Under the pieces are notes generated by a model. It saw nothing but the letters and a program-made list of their open reading frames with translations. It did no database searches and had not been told where the DNA came from. A stretch of DNA of 64,000 bases from DYIU01 sp038326775. GTDB lineage: Bacteria; Actinomycetota; Geothermincolia; Fen-727; Anoxymicrobiaceae. The first letter of the stretch is position 1, and every line of letters begins with the position of its first letter. Made by a program: the position numbers and the translations under genes. This document shows, one piece after another, positions 24,451 through 33,785 of the stretch. The stretch lies in assembly GCA_038326775.1 (NCBI GenBank), contig JBBQKJ010000001.1, positions 74,755 through 138,754 on the forward strand, given 5' to 3'.

Positions 24451-27114
24451 ATGAGCGAGACGGCGAGAAGATTGAATGAAGAGAGGCTGATCAAGGCGGT
24501 CCAGATCACCGACGCGGAGAGCCCGTCGGTGAGCATGCCGGTCAAAGTGAAGCTCGATCCCAACGTTAAGATCTGCCTGGAGAGGGCGGAGCTGGTGACG
24601 GAGTCTTACCGGCGCACCGAGGGTGAGCCTTGGATAATCCGGCGCGCCAGGGCCCTGGACCACCAACTCCGGAACATGACCATTTATATACTCGAGGGCG
24701 AACAGATAGTGGGCAACTATGCCAGCACGCCGGACAGCCTGCCCACCTACCCGGAGATCTCCTGCCGCTGGTTGGACGAAGAGCTCGACGACGCCTACAC
24801 ACACGCGCTTGACGAGGAAGGAAAAAGAAGGCTGCGGGAGATACACCAGTACTGGTACGATGTGAACGTCGAGGGGACTATCCTCAGGGACCTGCCGGAG
24901 GAGCTGGAAGATTTCATCAGTTCCAGCAAGACCACGGCCATGTTCACCATGTTCTGGCCCGCGGGCGCCTTCCCCCTGGACCTTAAGGACTGGGTCTTTC
25001 CGCGTGGCTTGAACGGTATCCTGGAAGAGGTGGGCGAGCGGCGCGCCGCGTTGTCGAAAGACGACGTGGATTTCCAGGAGAAAGAAGATTTCTATAACGC
25101 TGCCGAGATAAGCACCAGGGCCGTGATTGCCTTCGCCCGTCGCTACTCCGCGCTGGCCTGGGAGAAGGCGGCATCGGCCGGCGGGAAGGCCAGGGAGGAT
25201 TACCTGAAGGTGGCCGAGGTCTGCGCGCGCGTGCCAGAGCATCCCCCCCGGACCTTCCATGAAGCCCTGCAAACTTTCTTCTTCTGCCACCTGGTAACCG
25301 CCCAGATAGACTGGTACGGCCTGGGCCTTGGACAACGCTTCGACCAGCTCTTCTGGCCCTGCTACGCACGCGAAAAGGAAGAAGGAAGCATCACCTACGA
25401 CCGCGCCGTGGAGCTGCTGGAGTTTCTCTGGATAAAACTGGACGACCTGGGCCAGATCAATCCCGTCAGCACTTCCATCTACCAGGCGGGAGGGACCAAG
25501 TTCCAGAACGTATCCGTGGGCGGCGTGGACGAGAACGGCGAGGACGCGAGCAATGAGCTCTCCCTGGCGGTCCTGGACGCCACCATCAATATCCGTACTC
25601 CCCAGCCCGGCGTCTGTGTGTTATACCACGACAGGATCGACCCCAGGTTGCTCGACAAGGCCATAGATTGCATCGCCTCGGGGATGGGGCAGCCCGCACT
25701 TTTCAATAACGATGTGTGTGTAAAGTGGCACCTTAACCTGGCGTTGGATATCCTCTACCCGGATTCGGGGGGATTCATCGGCGTCCCCTACCTTGGTCTG
25801 GTCCAGAAGACGGACAACCTCGTGAGGAAGGTTGTCTCTCACCTCCCGGCATCCCTGCGTAAAAAGATAGAGGAAAGATACGACGAATGGCCTTACGCAG
25901 TATATACGGGAGGCGGAAAGCCGGGTGACTTGTTGCGGGCGGCCTTGAAGAAGGTTCACCTCTGGGACGCTCAGAAGGGGTTGGCCCTGGCCCGGGGGTG
26001 GGCTCCCACCTCCTGCGTGGGAGGGGGATTGCAGGGCAAGGTGACCATACAGGGTACCCTCACCTCAATACTCATCTTCACCGTATTGGATTTCCTGAAG
26101 TGCTTCGAGTACGTCATGTACCAGGGGGTGGAGCCTGAGACCGGCGAGCTGGTGGCGGTCCCCACCCCGGACCCCGGTTGCTTCCAGACCTACGACGAGT
26201 TCCTCGACGCCTACCTGGAGCAGGTCGAGTTCCAGGTGGACAGGGCCAACCGGGCTTACCAGATCGCCGAGATGACTTACGAGGAGCACATGCCCCGTCC
26301 TTTCGCCTCGGCCTGCACCGAGACCTGCGTCGCGAGGGGCAGGGACGGTATGCGGCGGGGAGACGCCTCCATCAGCGAGATCTTCAGTATGGGCAGCGTG
26401 AACGCCGCCGAATCCCTGGCCGCGGTGAAAAAACTGGTCTTCGATGATGGAGCGGTGACCATGGAGGAGCTGCTGAAGGCTTGCGACTCCAACTGGGAAG
26501 GCTATGAGGACGTGCACCGCAAATGCCTGGAGGTCCCCAAGTTCGGCAACGACGACGACTACGTCGATCATATCCTGGACGACCTCTATCGCAAGGCCCA
26601 GGCCCTGGTCTACAGCCACAAGGACCATTGGGGCAACGGGCTGCACCTGGAGTCGTCCCTGGCGGCCGGTTATTACGTGGGCGGGCTCACCTGCTCTGCC
26701 ACCCCGGACGGAAGGGTAAAGGGGGAGACCGTCTCCGACGGACAGCTCTCGCCAATGCACGGCAGAGACATAAACGGCCCCACCGCGGTGCTCAAGTCCT
26801 GCTCGAAGGTGGACCCCCTCAAGAGCTGGAACCAGCTCTGCAATCAGAAGATAAACCCCACCTTCCTCAAGGGAAAGAACAAGAGGCTTTTCGCTGATTA
26901 CCTGCGTACCTGGCTCGGGTTCGGCAACTGGCATATCCAGTTTAACTGCCAGGACGCGGAGAGCCTCAGGGATGCCATGGTTTATCCGGAGAGGCACCGG
27001 GATCTGATCGTGCGCGTAGCCGGATACAGCGCCTTCTTCATAGACCTGGCGCCCGGCTTGCAGCAGGATATCATCAGGAGAACGGAGCAGAGCCTGAAGG
27101 ATACGGTTCACTGA
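24451..27114 (+). CDS. glycyl radical enzyme 2 (diverged paralogue)
   Basis: An 887-residue glycyl radical enzyme, 14 bases after enzyme 1 and with the same layout: radical loop IVRVAGYSAFFIDLAPGLQ with G858, and cysteine loop PTSCVGGGLQGK with C522. As in its neighbours, the dehydratase Glu is replaced by Gly. It has clearly diverged from enzymes 1 and 3 in the substrate region (for example SSSKTTAMFTMFWPAGAF in place of the TGAVGGTWLWPLG-type segment), so it probably handles a different substrate or is a partner subunit. GAGGGGTGG precedes the ATG at 24451; earlier in-frame starts overlap the previous gene. Confidence 0.9.
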   Translation: MSETARRLNEERLIKAVQITDAESPSVSMPVKVKLDPNVKICLERAELVTESYRRTEGEPWIIRRARALDHQLRNMTIYILEGEQIVGNYASTPDSLPTYPEISCRWLDEELDDAYTHALDEEGKRRLREIHQYWYDVNVEGTILRDLPEELEDFISSSKTTAMFTMFWPAGAFPLDLKDWVFPRGLNGILEEVGERRAALSKDDVDFQEKEDFYNAAEISTRAVIAFARRYSALAWEKAASAGGKAREDYLKVAEVCARVPEHPPRTFHEALQTFFFCHLVTAQIDWYGLGLGQRFDQLFWPCYAREKEEGSITYDRAVELLEFLWIKLDDLGQINPVSTSIYQAGGTKFQNVSVGGVDENGEDASNELSLAVLDATINIRTPQPGVCVLYHDRIDPRLLDKAIDCIASGMGQPALFNNDVCVKWHLNLALDILYPDSGGFIGVPYLGLVQKTDNLVRKVVSHLPASLRKKIEERYDEWPYAVYTGGGKPGDLLRAALKKVHLWDAQKGLALARGWAPTSCVGGGLQGKVTIQGTLTSILIFTVLDFLKCFEYVMYQGVEPETGELVAVPTPDPGCFQTYDEFLDAYLEQVEFQVDRANRAYQIAEMTYEEHMPRPFASACTETCVARGRDGMRRGDASISEIFSMGSVNAAESLAAVKKLVFDDGAVTMEELLKACDSNWEGYEDVHRKCLEVPKFGNDDDYVDHILDDLYRKAQALVYSHKDHWGNGLHLESSLAAGYYVGGLTCSATPDGRVKGETVSDGQLSPMHGRDINGPTAVLKSCSKVDPLKSWNQLCNQKINPTFLKGKNKRLFADYLRTWLGFGNWHIQFNCQDAESLRDAMVYPERHRDLIVRVAGYSAFFIDLAPGLQQDIIRRTEQSLKDTVH

Positions 27115-27189
27115 GGCGCCAGCATTCGGGTATTTTGGTTGAGGGCAGGACCAGAATCGGCCTGCTGATTTGTCAAGGGGGTAGTTTCG

Positions 27190-29865
27190 ATGAGCGTCAT
27201 CACACAAACTCTTAATTCCGAGAGGCTTTATCGCGTCATCCACATCAGGACGGCAGACAATCCCAACGTGCATAGACCGATAGACTGTGTCCTGGATCCC
27301 AGGGTGAAGATCTGCCTGGAGAGAGCAGAACTGGTGACTGAGTCCTACATGCGTACCGAGGGTGAACCCTGGATTATGCGCAGAGCCAAGGCGCTGGACC
27401 ACCTGTTGCGCAACATGACGATTTACATACTGGAGGGAGAAGAGATCGTCGGCAATTATTCCAGTTCACCGGACAGCCTGCCTACGCATCCGGAATTCTC
27501 CTACCGCTGGCTGGAGAAAGCCCTCGAGGATGAGTTCAGGCACGCCCTGGACGAGGAGGGCAAGAGAAGGCTCAGGGAGATCAACAGATACTGGCAGGAC
27601 GACAGCGTTGAGAGCAGGTTCCTTGAGGCTGCGCTGTCCTTTCCTGAGGAACTCAAGCCTTTTACCGGCTGGACGGGTGCGGTCGGAGCGGCCTGGGAAT
27701 GGCCACTGGGTTGTATGGTACTCAACTACGAGCTTGCCTTCGAGGAAGGGCTGAACGGGATGCTGGCCGAGGTGCGCAGATACCGCTCCATGCTTTCTGC
27801 AAAAGACCCGGAATATAAGGAGAAGCAGGAATTCTACCAGGCGGCGGAGATCTGCGCCGAGGCTGTGATGGCTTTCGCCAGGCGTTTTGCCGCCCTGGCC
27901 GAGGAGAAGGCAACCGGGGCTGAGGGCGAGCAGAAACAAAGATATGAGCGGATTGCCCGTATCTGCTCACGCGTGCCCGATAACCCCCCGGAGAACTTCC
28001 ATGAGGCCCTGCAGGCTTTCTGGTTCTACCACCTCATAACCAGCCAGATCGATTGGAATAGCGTAGGGCTGGGCCAGCGTTTCGATCAACTCTTCTGGCC
28101 CTACTACGAGAAGGACAAGTTTGAGGAGAGGATAACCTATGAAGGTGCGGTAGAACTCTTCGAGCACCTGTGGATAAAGCTGGACGACCTTGGCCAGATC
28201 AACCCTTGGAAGCACGCTATGCTCCAGGTGGGAGGCACCAAGTTCCAGAGCGCCACCCTGGGCGGTGTTGACAGGTACGGCAACGACGCCACCAACGAAC
28301 TCTCCTTCGCCATGATCGACGCCACCATGAACATCCGCACCCTGCAACCCAGCCTCAGCCTGCGCTATCACGAAAACATCGACCCCCGCATCGTCGAAAA
28401 GGCGGTGGACTGCATCTCCACCGGTATCGGCATGCCGGCCATCTTCAACGATAAGCCGGTCATATCCTGGATGCTCAATGCCGCAATGGAACATCTCTAT
28501 CCTGAGAGTGGAAAGATCTTCGGGGTGGCCTGTATGCCAGTCCTCAAGAAGGTGCACGACCAGGCAAAGAAGGCCATCTCATTTCTGCCCAAGTCCTGGG
28601 AGGAAGGCCTGGAGAGCTACTTCCACAACTGGCCCTACAAGCTTTGCACCGCAGGTGGCAGGGCAGGGGACGCCCTTCGCGGCATTACCAAGCACCTGGG
28701 CATCTTCGACGCCGACGAGGTCCTCTACTTCGCTCGCAATTGGTCCAACACCGCCTGCGTGGGGCCGGGATTTACCGGCATGGCCGCTGTCCAGGGTAGC
28801 CTCGCCACTATTATCTGCGCCGCCGTCTTCAACTACGCCAAGTGCCTGGAATACGTCCTTTATCAAGGCGTGGAACCGACTACCGGTGAACAGCTGGGAG
28901 CGCGGACCCTCGACCCGCGTACCCTCAAAACCTATGACGAGTTCCTGGACGCCTTCCTGGCGCAGGTGAAGTACGCCCTGGAGCAGATCGCCAAGGTCTA
29001 CGAGATAAGCGAGAAGCTCTTCGAGGAGATGATGCCACGCCCCCTGCCTTCCATGCTGGTAGGAAGAAAGAGTTCCATCATACGCGGCAAGGACGCCACC
29101 CGTAAGGGCGACCTCGGCTACAGCGAGGTCTTCCTGGCCGGCTCCGTGAACACGGCCGATTCCCTGGCGGTGATCAAGAGACTGGTCTATGAGGAGAAGA
29201 CGGTGACCATGAGTGAGATCATCGAGGCCTCCAGGTCCGACTGGGCGGGGAATGAGGACCTGCGCCGCAAGTGCCTGGCGGTACCCAAGTTCGGCAACGA
29301 CGACGACTACGTGGACCTCGTCCTGGAGGAAATGTACCGCAAGACCGTTAAGGTGTTCAAGGGGGTGAAGGACCACTTCGGAAATCACTTAGTGCCGGAA
29401 GCCACCATGGCGGGAGGCTATTTCGCTATCGGCGTCTCCACCGGAGCCACGCCCGACGGCCGCCGGGCGCGCGAAACCCTCTCGGACGGTCAGCTCTCGC
29501 CCATGCACGGCCGTGACGTGAAGGGACCCACGGCGGTGCTAAAGTCCTGTTCGAAGGTGGATCCCACGCGCTGCGGCAACCAACTGGTCAACCAGAAGTT
29601 CCTGCCCTCTGCACTCAAAGGCGAGAACAAGAAGCTGTTCGCCGATTACCTCAAGACCTGGTCCGAGTTCGGCAACTGGCACATCCAGTTCAACTGCATC
29701 GACGTGGATACATTGCGAGAAGCACAGGCGCATCCCGAGAGCCACGGGAACCTCATCGTACGCGTGGCCGGATACAGCGCTTTCTTCACCGAGCTCAATC
29801 CCGAGATACAAGCGGATATCATCAGGCGTTCAGATCAGGATCTGGGCAAGTCCAGACGCTGTTGA
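27190..29865 (+). CDS. glycyl radical enzyme 3 (close paralogue of enzyme 1)
   Basis: An 891-residue glycyl radical enzyme with radical loop RVAGYSAFFTELNPEIQ (G861) and cysteine loop NTACVGPGFTG (C523). It is alike to enzyme 1 along its full length, including the unusual CVG loop and the C-terminal IIRRSDQDLG; differences are scattered, with a three-residue insertion near residue 150. Likely origin is duplication within the operon with enzyme 2 between. CAAGGGGGTAG stands before the ATG at 27190. The 75 bases after enzyme 2 hold no gene and no clear terminator. Confidence 0.9.
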   Translation: MSVITQTLNSERLYRVIHIRTADNPNVHRPIDCVLDPRVKICLERAELVTESYMRTEGEPWIMRRAKALDHLLRNMTIYILEGEEIVGNYSSSPDSLPTHPEFSYRWLEKALEDEFRHALDEEGKRRLREINRYWQDDSVESRFLEAALSFPEELKPFTGWTGAVGAAWEWPLGCMVLNYELAFEEGLNGMLAEVRRYRSMLSAKDPEYKEKQEFYQAAEICAEAVMAFARRFAALAEEKATGAEGEQKQRYERIARICSRVPDNPPENFHEALQAFWFYHLITSQIDWNSVGLGQRFDQLFWPYYEKDKFEERITYEGAVELFEHLWIKLDDLGQINPWKHAMLQVGGTKFQSATLGGVDRYGNDATNELSFAMIDATMNIRTLQPSLSLRYHENIDPRIVEKAVDCISTGIGMPAIFNDKPVISWMLNAAMEHLYPESGKIFGVACMPVLKKVHDQAKKAISFLPKSWEEGLESYFHNWPYKLCTAGGRAGDALRGITKHLGIFDADEVLYFARNWSNTACVGPGFTGMAAVQGSLATIICAAVFNYAKCLEYVLYQGVEPTTGEQLGARTLDPRTLKTYDEFLDAFLAQVKYALEQIAKVYEISEKLFEEMMPRPLPSMLVGRKSSIIRGKDATRKGDLGYSEVFLAGSVNTADSLAVIKRLVYEEKTVTMSEIIEASRSDWAGNEDLRRKCLAVPKFGNDDDYVDLVLEEMYRKTVKVFKGVKDHFGNHLVPEATMAGGYFAIGVSTGATPDGRRARETLSDGQLSPMHGRDVKGPTAVLKSCSKVDPTRCGNQLVNQKFLPSALKGENKKLFADYLKTWSEFGNWHIQFNCIDVDTLREAQAHPESHGNLIVRVAGYSAFFTELNPEIQADIIRRSDQDLGKSRRC

Positions 29866-29881
29866 AGGAGCTTTCCGACAC

Positions 29882-30910
29882 ATGGCTCTTGATAGAATCA
29901 ATTCCTGGAAGAAAAAAGCGGTCGCGTTAGCCAGGAATTCTGGCGGGGGGCGGCTGAACATGGACCTCGATATTCAGGGGCTGGTCTTCAATATCCAAAA
30001 ATTCAGCATCGACGACGGCCCGGGAATCCGGACCACCGTCTTCATGAAGGGATGTCCCTTCAGATGCCCGTGGTGTTCCAACCCAGAGTCCATCAACCCC
30101 TATCCCGAGGTCATCACGAAATTCGACGCTCTCTGCAAAGACTGCGGTCGCTGCCAGGATTCCTGCGAGATTGGGGCTATTAAGGTGATCGAGAGCCTGC
30201 TACCCGGAGACGACCGGCCGCGGGAGCGCACCCGCGACCTCGACCGCCATCTGTGCAACAGATGTATGAAATGCGTGGAAGCCTGCCCGACCGGCGCCTT
30301 GAGTAGCGTGGGAGAGGCCAAGACTGTAAGGGAAGTTCTCGAGGTTGTGGAACAGGACCGCCCGTTCTACGAAAACAGCGGTGGGGGAGTGACCCTTTCT
30401 GGCGGAGAGCCTCTCATGCAGCCCGATTTCGCTCTGGCGCTGCTGAGGGAAAGCAAGAGGAGGGGTCTTCATACGGCCCTGGACACATGCGGTCAAGCGC
30501 CAACCGATTCCCTGGAGGCCCTGCTGCCCTTCCTGGACCTGGTCCTCTACGACGTAAAACACACTGACCCCACAGCCCACGAGAAGGCGGTGGGCTCGGA
30601 TAACCTGACCATTCTCGAGAACCTGCGATTCCTCAGCGGCAAGGTCGCCATCTGGCTCCGCGTTCCGTTGATACCCGGCTTCAACGATGACCTCGAGACC
30701 CTGCGGGATATCGTGGAGCTGGCCGGGGAAGTCTGCATCGAAAGATTGTTTTTCCTGCCCTACCACCGATGGGGATCTGGCAAATATCCCGGTTTGGGAA
30801 GGGAGTACGAGCTCGCGAATACAGGCGAGATCTCGGCGAACAAGCTGGAAACGGTGAAGGAGCTTTGTGGCTCATCGGGAATCGCCGCCTGCGAGATCGC
30901 CAGCGAATGA
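29882..30910 (+). CDS. glycyl radical enzyme activase (radical SAM)
   Basis: A 342-residue activating enzyme that would install the glycyl radical on the three upstream enzymes. The radical SAM motif is CPFRCPWC in FMKGCPFRCPWCSNPES, preceded by FSIDDGPGIRTTVF. Two further ferredoxin-like clusters follow (CKDCGRCQDSC and CNRCMKCVEACP), as in activases of the non-PFL glycyl radical enzymes. SGGEPLMQ and DTCGQAP are SAM contacts. The ATG at 29882 has GAAGGAG 11 bases upstream; an ATG at 29960 (MDLDIQG) is nearer the usual family start and also possible. One activase for three enzymes suggests common maturation. Confidence 0.92.
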   Translation: MALDRINSWKKKAVALARNSGGGRLNMDLDIQGLVFNIQKFSIDDGPGIRTTVFMKGCPFRCPWCSNPESINPYPEVITKFDALCKDCGRCQDSCEIGAIKVIESLLPGDDRPRERTRDLDRHLCNRCMKCVEACPTGALSSVGEAKTVREVLEVVEQDRPFYENSGGGVTLSGGEPLMQPDFALALLRESKRRGLHTALDTCGQAPTDSLEALLPFLDLVLYDVKHTDPTAHEKAVGSDNLTILENLRFLSGKVAIWLRVPLIPGFNDDLETLRDIVELAGEVCIERLFFLPYHRWGSGKYPGLGREYELANTGEISANKLETVKELCGSSGIAACEIASE

Positions 30911-30920
30911 TTCTGCCGAA

Positions 30921-31517
30921 ATGGATAGAGGAGAGAGCCAGTTGGGTAAGAAAGAGGAGTTGATCGAGGAGATCCTCCAGGTGGAGTGGGAGATGTTCAC
31001 TTCGGTCCGCGCCAGGGGAAGAAGTGCCCTCTGCCAGGAAGATCCCGATTCCTTCCGGATCATCAGAGCGGCCAACTTCATGACCTGGTCAGATGACACC
31101 CTTACCAGCTACCTGGACGATGTAAAGACGGCCGGGAGCCTGGGCAGGAACCTGATGACCGAGAAATACGCCCGCATGGAGGGCATCATCCCACCGCTCA
31201 ACCCGGCGGTCCAACCGATTATTGACAAAATCGTAGAACAGGAATGCCTGTGGGCGGAGGATTTCTCGCGGAGCAACCCGAGCGCAAGATTAGCCCGTCC
31301 CATATATGCTCGCGACGAATCACCTGGCGTCGTCTCCTCCGAGACCTACTCCAGGGCAGAGCTGGAAACGTATTCCGCCCGCACCCTCGAACAGTACTAC
31401 TCGGATGTCATGGGCATGTTGTCCGGGGGTGAGAACCGCATCGAGTTCGCGGTTCGCTACATGCGGGAGCTGGCATCGATTAGAAAGAGGAGCGGGCGTG
31501 TTCGGTTACGTTCCTGA
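30921..31517 (+). CDS. DUF4125 family protein
   Basis: A 198-residue protein matching the DUF4125 pattern: EELIEEILQVEWEMFTSV, ALCQEDPDSFRIIRAANFMTW, then GRNLMTEKYARMEG. The family is uncharacterised. A TTG at 30942, with GAGGAG 8 bases before it, would give a shorter protein starting LGKKEELIEE and is a serious alternative to the ATG at 30921. It is the last gene of the glycyl radical operon, 10 bases after the activase, which points to a helper or small partner role in that pathway (inference). Confidence 0.75.
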   Translation: MDRGESQLGKKEELIEEILQVEWEMFTSVRARGRSALCQEDPDSFRIIRAANFMTWSDDTLTSYLDDVKTAGSLGRNLMTEKYARMEGIIPPLNPAVQPIIDKIVEQECLWAEDFSRSNPSARLARPIYARDESPGVVSSETYSRAELETYSARTLEQYYSDVMGMLSGGENRIEFAVRYMRELASIRKRSGRVRLRS

Positions 31518-31598
31518 CGCAAAGACTTGAGAAAGTGCAAGCTGCGGAGGTCGAGCAGGATAAGCACCCTACCGGTGGTTGATTGTTTCTCCGGCCTG

Positions 31599-31628
31599 TT
31601 GACAGTTGCTGGAAACCATATTTACAAT
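31599..31628 (+). promoter_or_regulatory. promoter of the tetR gene
   Basis: TTGACA at 31599-31604 and TACAAT at 31623-31628 with an 18-base spacer. Transcription would begin just before the palindrome at 31640. Confidence 0.6.
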
Positions 31629-31639
31629 GGCGCGCATAG

Positions 31640-31663
31640 GGAACATACATACATGTATGTTCC
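31640..31663. promoter_or_regulatory. TetR operator palindrome
   Basis: Two 11-base arms, GGAACATACAT and its exact complement ATGTATGTTCC, separated by AC. The site lies directly after the tetR promoter and about 30 bases before the gene, an ideal place for autorepression. A degenerate copy sits in the glycyl radical promoter at 21699-21720. Confidence 0.75.
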
Positions 31664-31694
31664 ATCCTCAACCTCAATGCACGATTGGTTGAAC

Positions 31695-32429
31695 ATGAGT
31701 TCTGTCGAGAAGCGGGACCAGATTATCGCGGCCGGCGTCCGCGTATTCCCGAAGCTCGGCTATCACGGGACGACCGTCGAGGACGTCATTCGCGAAGCCG
31801 GGGTCGCGCGGGCGACTTTCTACGCTTACTTCGCGGACAAGCGCGGGCTTTTCATCGAGATCGCCACGGGAAGAACCACACAGATCGTGCACATTCTCAC
31901 TGTCGGTGTCGACTCGGTCATCGAACAATATGAAACCCTGGGGGCTGAAGCGCTCGACCAGGAAACGTTCCAGGCGCCTCTCTCCGACCTGGTGGAAGCC
32001 ATATTCCGATTCGTGAGGAGTAACCGCGGGGTAACGAAGATCTTCTTCCACGACATGGTCGGCGCGGACAAAGAGTTCACCCGCATCTTCAACGACTACC
32101 AGGAGGCGCTGATCAACCAGATGGAGCGCTTGATGGAATACGGAGTCGGCCATGGGGTGCTCAAGAAGACCGACTGCAGGAAGGCCGCGGAGTTCATAAT
32201 AAGCGGGCACATGCACCTGGCCAGGAGCTTCAGCGCCGGCACCGGCAGGTACGATGTCGAGGAGGTCGCGCGCCAGTTCATCGACTATCAGTTCAACGGT
32301 CTTATGGAGAGAAACGACCCCCCTTCAGCGGACGGCAAGAAGAAAAGCGCGGCGGCAGGGGCAGGAGCACGGGGCCAGGAGCGCCCAGGGGGCATCAACA
32401 CCGGCGGAGCCCCGGAAACCCGCCGTTAG
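31695..32429 (+). CDS. TetR/AcrR family transcriptional regulator
   Basis: A 244-residue regulator. The N-terminal helix-turn-helix is typical: RDQIIAAGVRVFPKLGYHGTTVEDVIREAGVARATFYAYFADKRGLF, followed by a long helical ligand domain and a basic, Gly/Ala-rich tail (KKKSAAAGAGAR). The ATG at 31695 gives the usual short arm before helix 1; one at 31677 is possible, and neither has a strong ribosome site. It lies between the glycyl radical operon and the second acyl-CoA dehydrogenase pair on the same strand. The operator sites suggest it controls itself and the glycyl radical operon, probably released by a substrate-derived ligand. Confidence 0.88.
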   Translation: MSSVEKRDQIIAAGVRVFPKLGYHGTTVEDVIREAGVARATFYAYFADKRGLFIEIATGRTTQIVHILTVGVDSVIEQYETLGAEALDQETFQAPLSDLVEAIFRFVRSNRGVTKIFFHDMVGADKEFTRIFNDYQEALINQMERLMEYGVGHGVLKKTDCRKAAEFIISGHMHLARSFSAGTGRYDVEEVARQFIDYQFNGLMERNDPPSADGKKKSAAAGAGARGQERPGGINTGGAPETRR

Positions 32430-32498
32430 AATAGAGAAGTAGAGAGTAGGCGTACCGGTTGGTCGAAGCGTCGATAAGAGAAGCCTTGAGGTGGTGCT

Positions 32499-33731
32499 AT
32501 GAGATACCAGGAATTGTTCCCCGTTCCGATCGAGTGGCTTCAGGATTCTGACAGGTCGATGGTCGAGACGATCTCCTTATGGGCCGAGCAGGAGGTGAAG
32601 TCGAAGCGCCTCGAGCACAAGGAAGATTACGAAGGTCTCCTGCTGCCGGCGATGCGCAAGCTCTTTTTAGACATCGGCCTCCAGTCCATGATGCTCCCCG
32701 AGGAGCTGGGCGGCGGCGGGATAGACTCGCCGGATGCCGCTGTAACGACTACCGCGGTCCTTGAGCAGGTCGCCGCGGCGGATTCAGGCATCGGGTTCCT
32801 GTTCGCCAACGCGCTCGCCCTGCAGTACGCCCTCGCGATATCGCCCAACAAGAGCGCCGAGCCCCTCAAGGAGGCGGCCCCGGTGTTCACCGGTGGCGAC
32901 ATCGCGCTCTGCTCGCTTGTGCTCCCCGCCTACGGCTCCGACACGAAAGAGCGCCCGCGCTATTACGGCCTGGACTACCCCGCCACGGCCGTGAAGACCG
33001 GCGCCGGTTGGGTCGTGAGCGGCGGACCGGCGCGCCCACAGTGCTGCGGCGCGACCGCGAGCATATTCGGGGTGGTCTGCGACCTGGGCGACGGTACTCC
33101 CGGGATGCTGATAGTCCCCGCCGGCGCGAAGGGCGTGAAGAAAGGCAAGCCGTTCAAGAAGACCGGCCTGGCCGCGAGCGTGAATGCCGACGTGACCTTC
33201 AAGGATGTCAAGGTGCCGGGAAGCGCCCTGGTGCTCGAGGGGATCGAAGCGCTGCGCGCTGTGCTCTCATGGTATTACATGGCCTGCGCCGCGGTGTGTG
33301 CGGGCTCGCTGCAGACGACTCACGAGATACTCCAGGAGTGGGGCGACACCCGGGTCATAAAGGGCAAGGGCCAGGTGTTCAAGGAGAACCCGCTGGTCGC
33401 CTCCCTGATGGGTGAGATCGGTGGCAAGATGGGCACGAGCCGCCTGCTTACCTATAACCTGGCCAGGATGCTCTCGCGCCCCGATGTCTACGGGCCCGCC
33501 GGTGCGGGCAGCCTTCACGTGTCGGCTATCTCGGCTTTCAAGCAGGTGGGACGCATGGCCATGGAGGCCATGGACAACACGATGGAGCTCATGGCCTCCG
33601 CCGGGTACGCCACCGAGTGGAACCTCGAGCGATACTGGCGTGACGTCAAGACAGTGGAGACTTACGTGGTCCCCGAGACTGTCGCCCAGACCTGCATGGC
33701 CAGGCAGTACTTCAACCTCAAACAACTCTAA
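32499..33731 (+). CDS. acyl-CoA dehydrogenase family protein (probable non-catalytic partner, second copy)
   Basis: A 410-residue paralogue of the protein at 18339, with the same start pattern (KRLEHKEDYEGLLLPA) and C-terminal ERYWRDVKTVETYVVPETVAQTCMARQYF. The catalytic YEGT Glu is replaced by Val (YVVP), and the helix G region AVLSWYYMACAAV has no Glu, so it is probably a structural subunit. GAGGTGGT precedes the ATG. It pairs with the gene at 33786. Confidence 0.82.
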   Translation: MRYQELFPVPIEWLQDSDRSMVETISLWAEQEVKSKRLEHKEDYEGLLLPAMRKLFLDIGLQSMMLPEELGGGGIDSPDAAVTTTAVLEQVAAADSGIGFLFANALALQYALAISPNKSAEPLKEAAPVFTGGDIALCSLVLPAYGSDTKERPRYYGLDYPATAVKTGAGWVVSGGPARPQCCGATASIFGVVCDLGDGTPGMLIVPAGAKGVKKGKPFKKTGLAASVNADVTFKDVKVPGSALVLEGIEALRAVLSWYYMACAAVCAGSLQTTHEILQEWGDTRVIKGKGQVFKENPLVASLMGEIGGKMGTSRLLTYNLARMLSRPDVYGPAGAGSLHVSAISAFKQVGRMAMEAMDNTMELMASAGYATEWNLERYWRDVKTVETYVVPETVAQTCMARQYFNLKQL

Positions 33732-33785
33732 AGCCGGGACCGACCGCCGGGCTTTGCTCGGACGGCTCTCTAGCAGGAGGAGCGA

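Noticed and set aside
26065..27402. 445-codon minus-strand open frame opposite glycyl radical enzymes 2 and 3
   Set aside because: Composition and periodic similarity to other antisense frames show it is a shadow of the glycyl radical genes.
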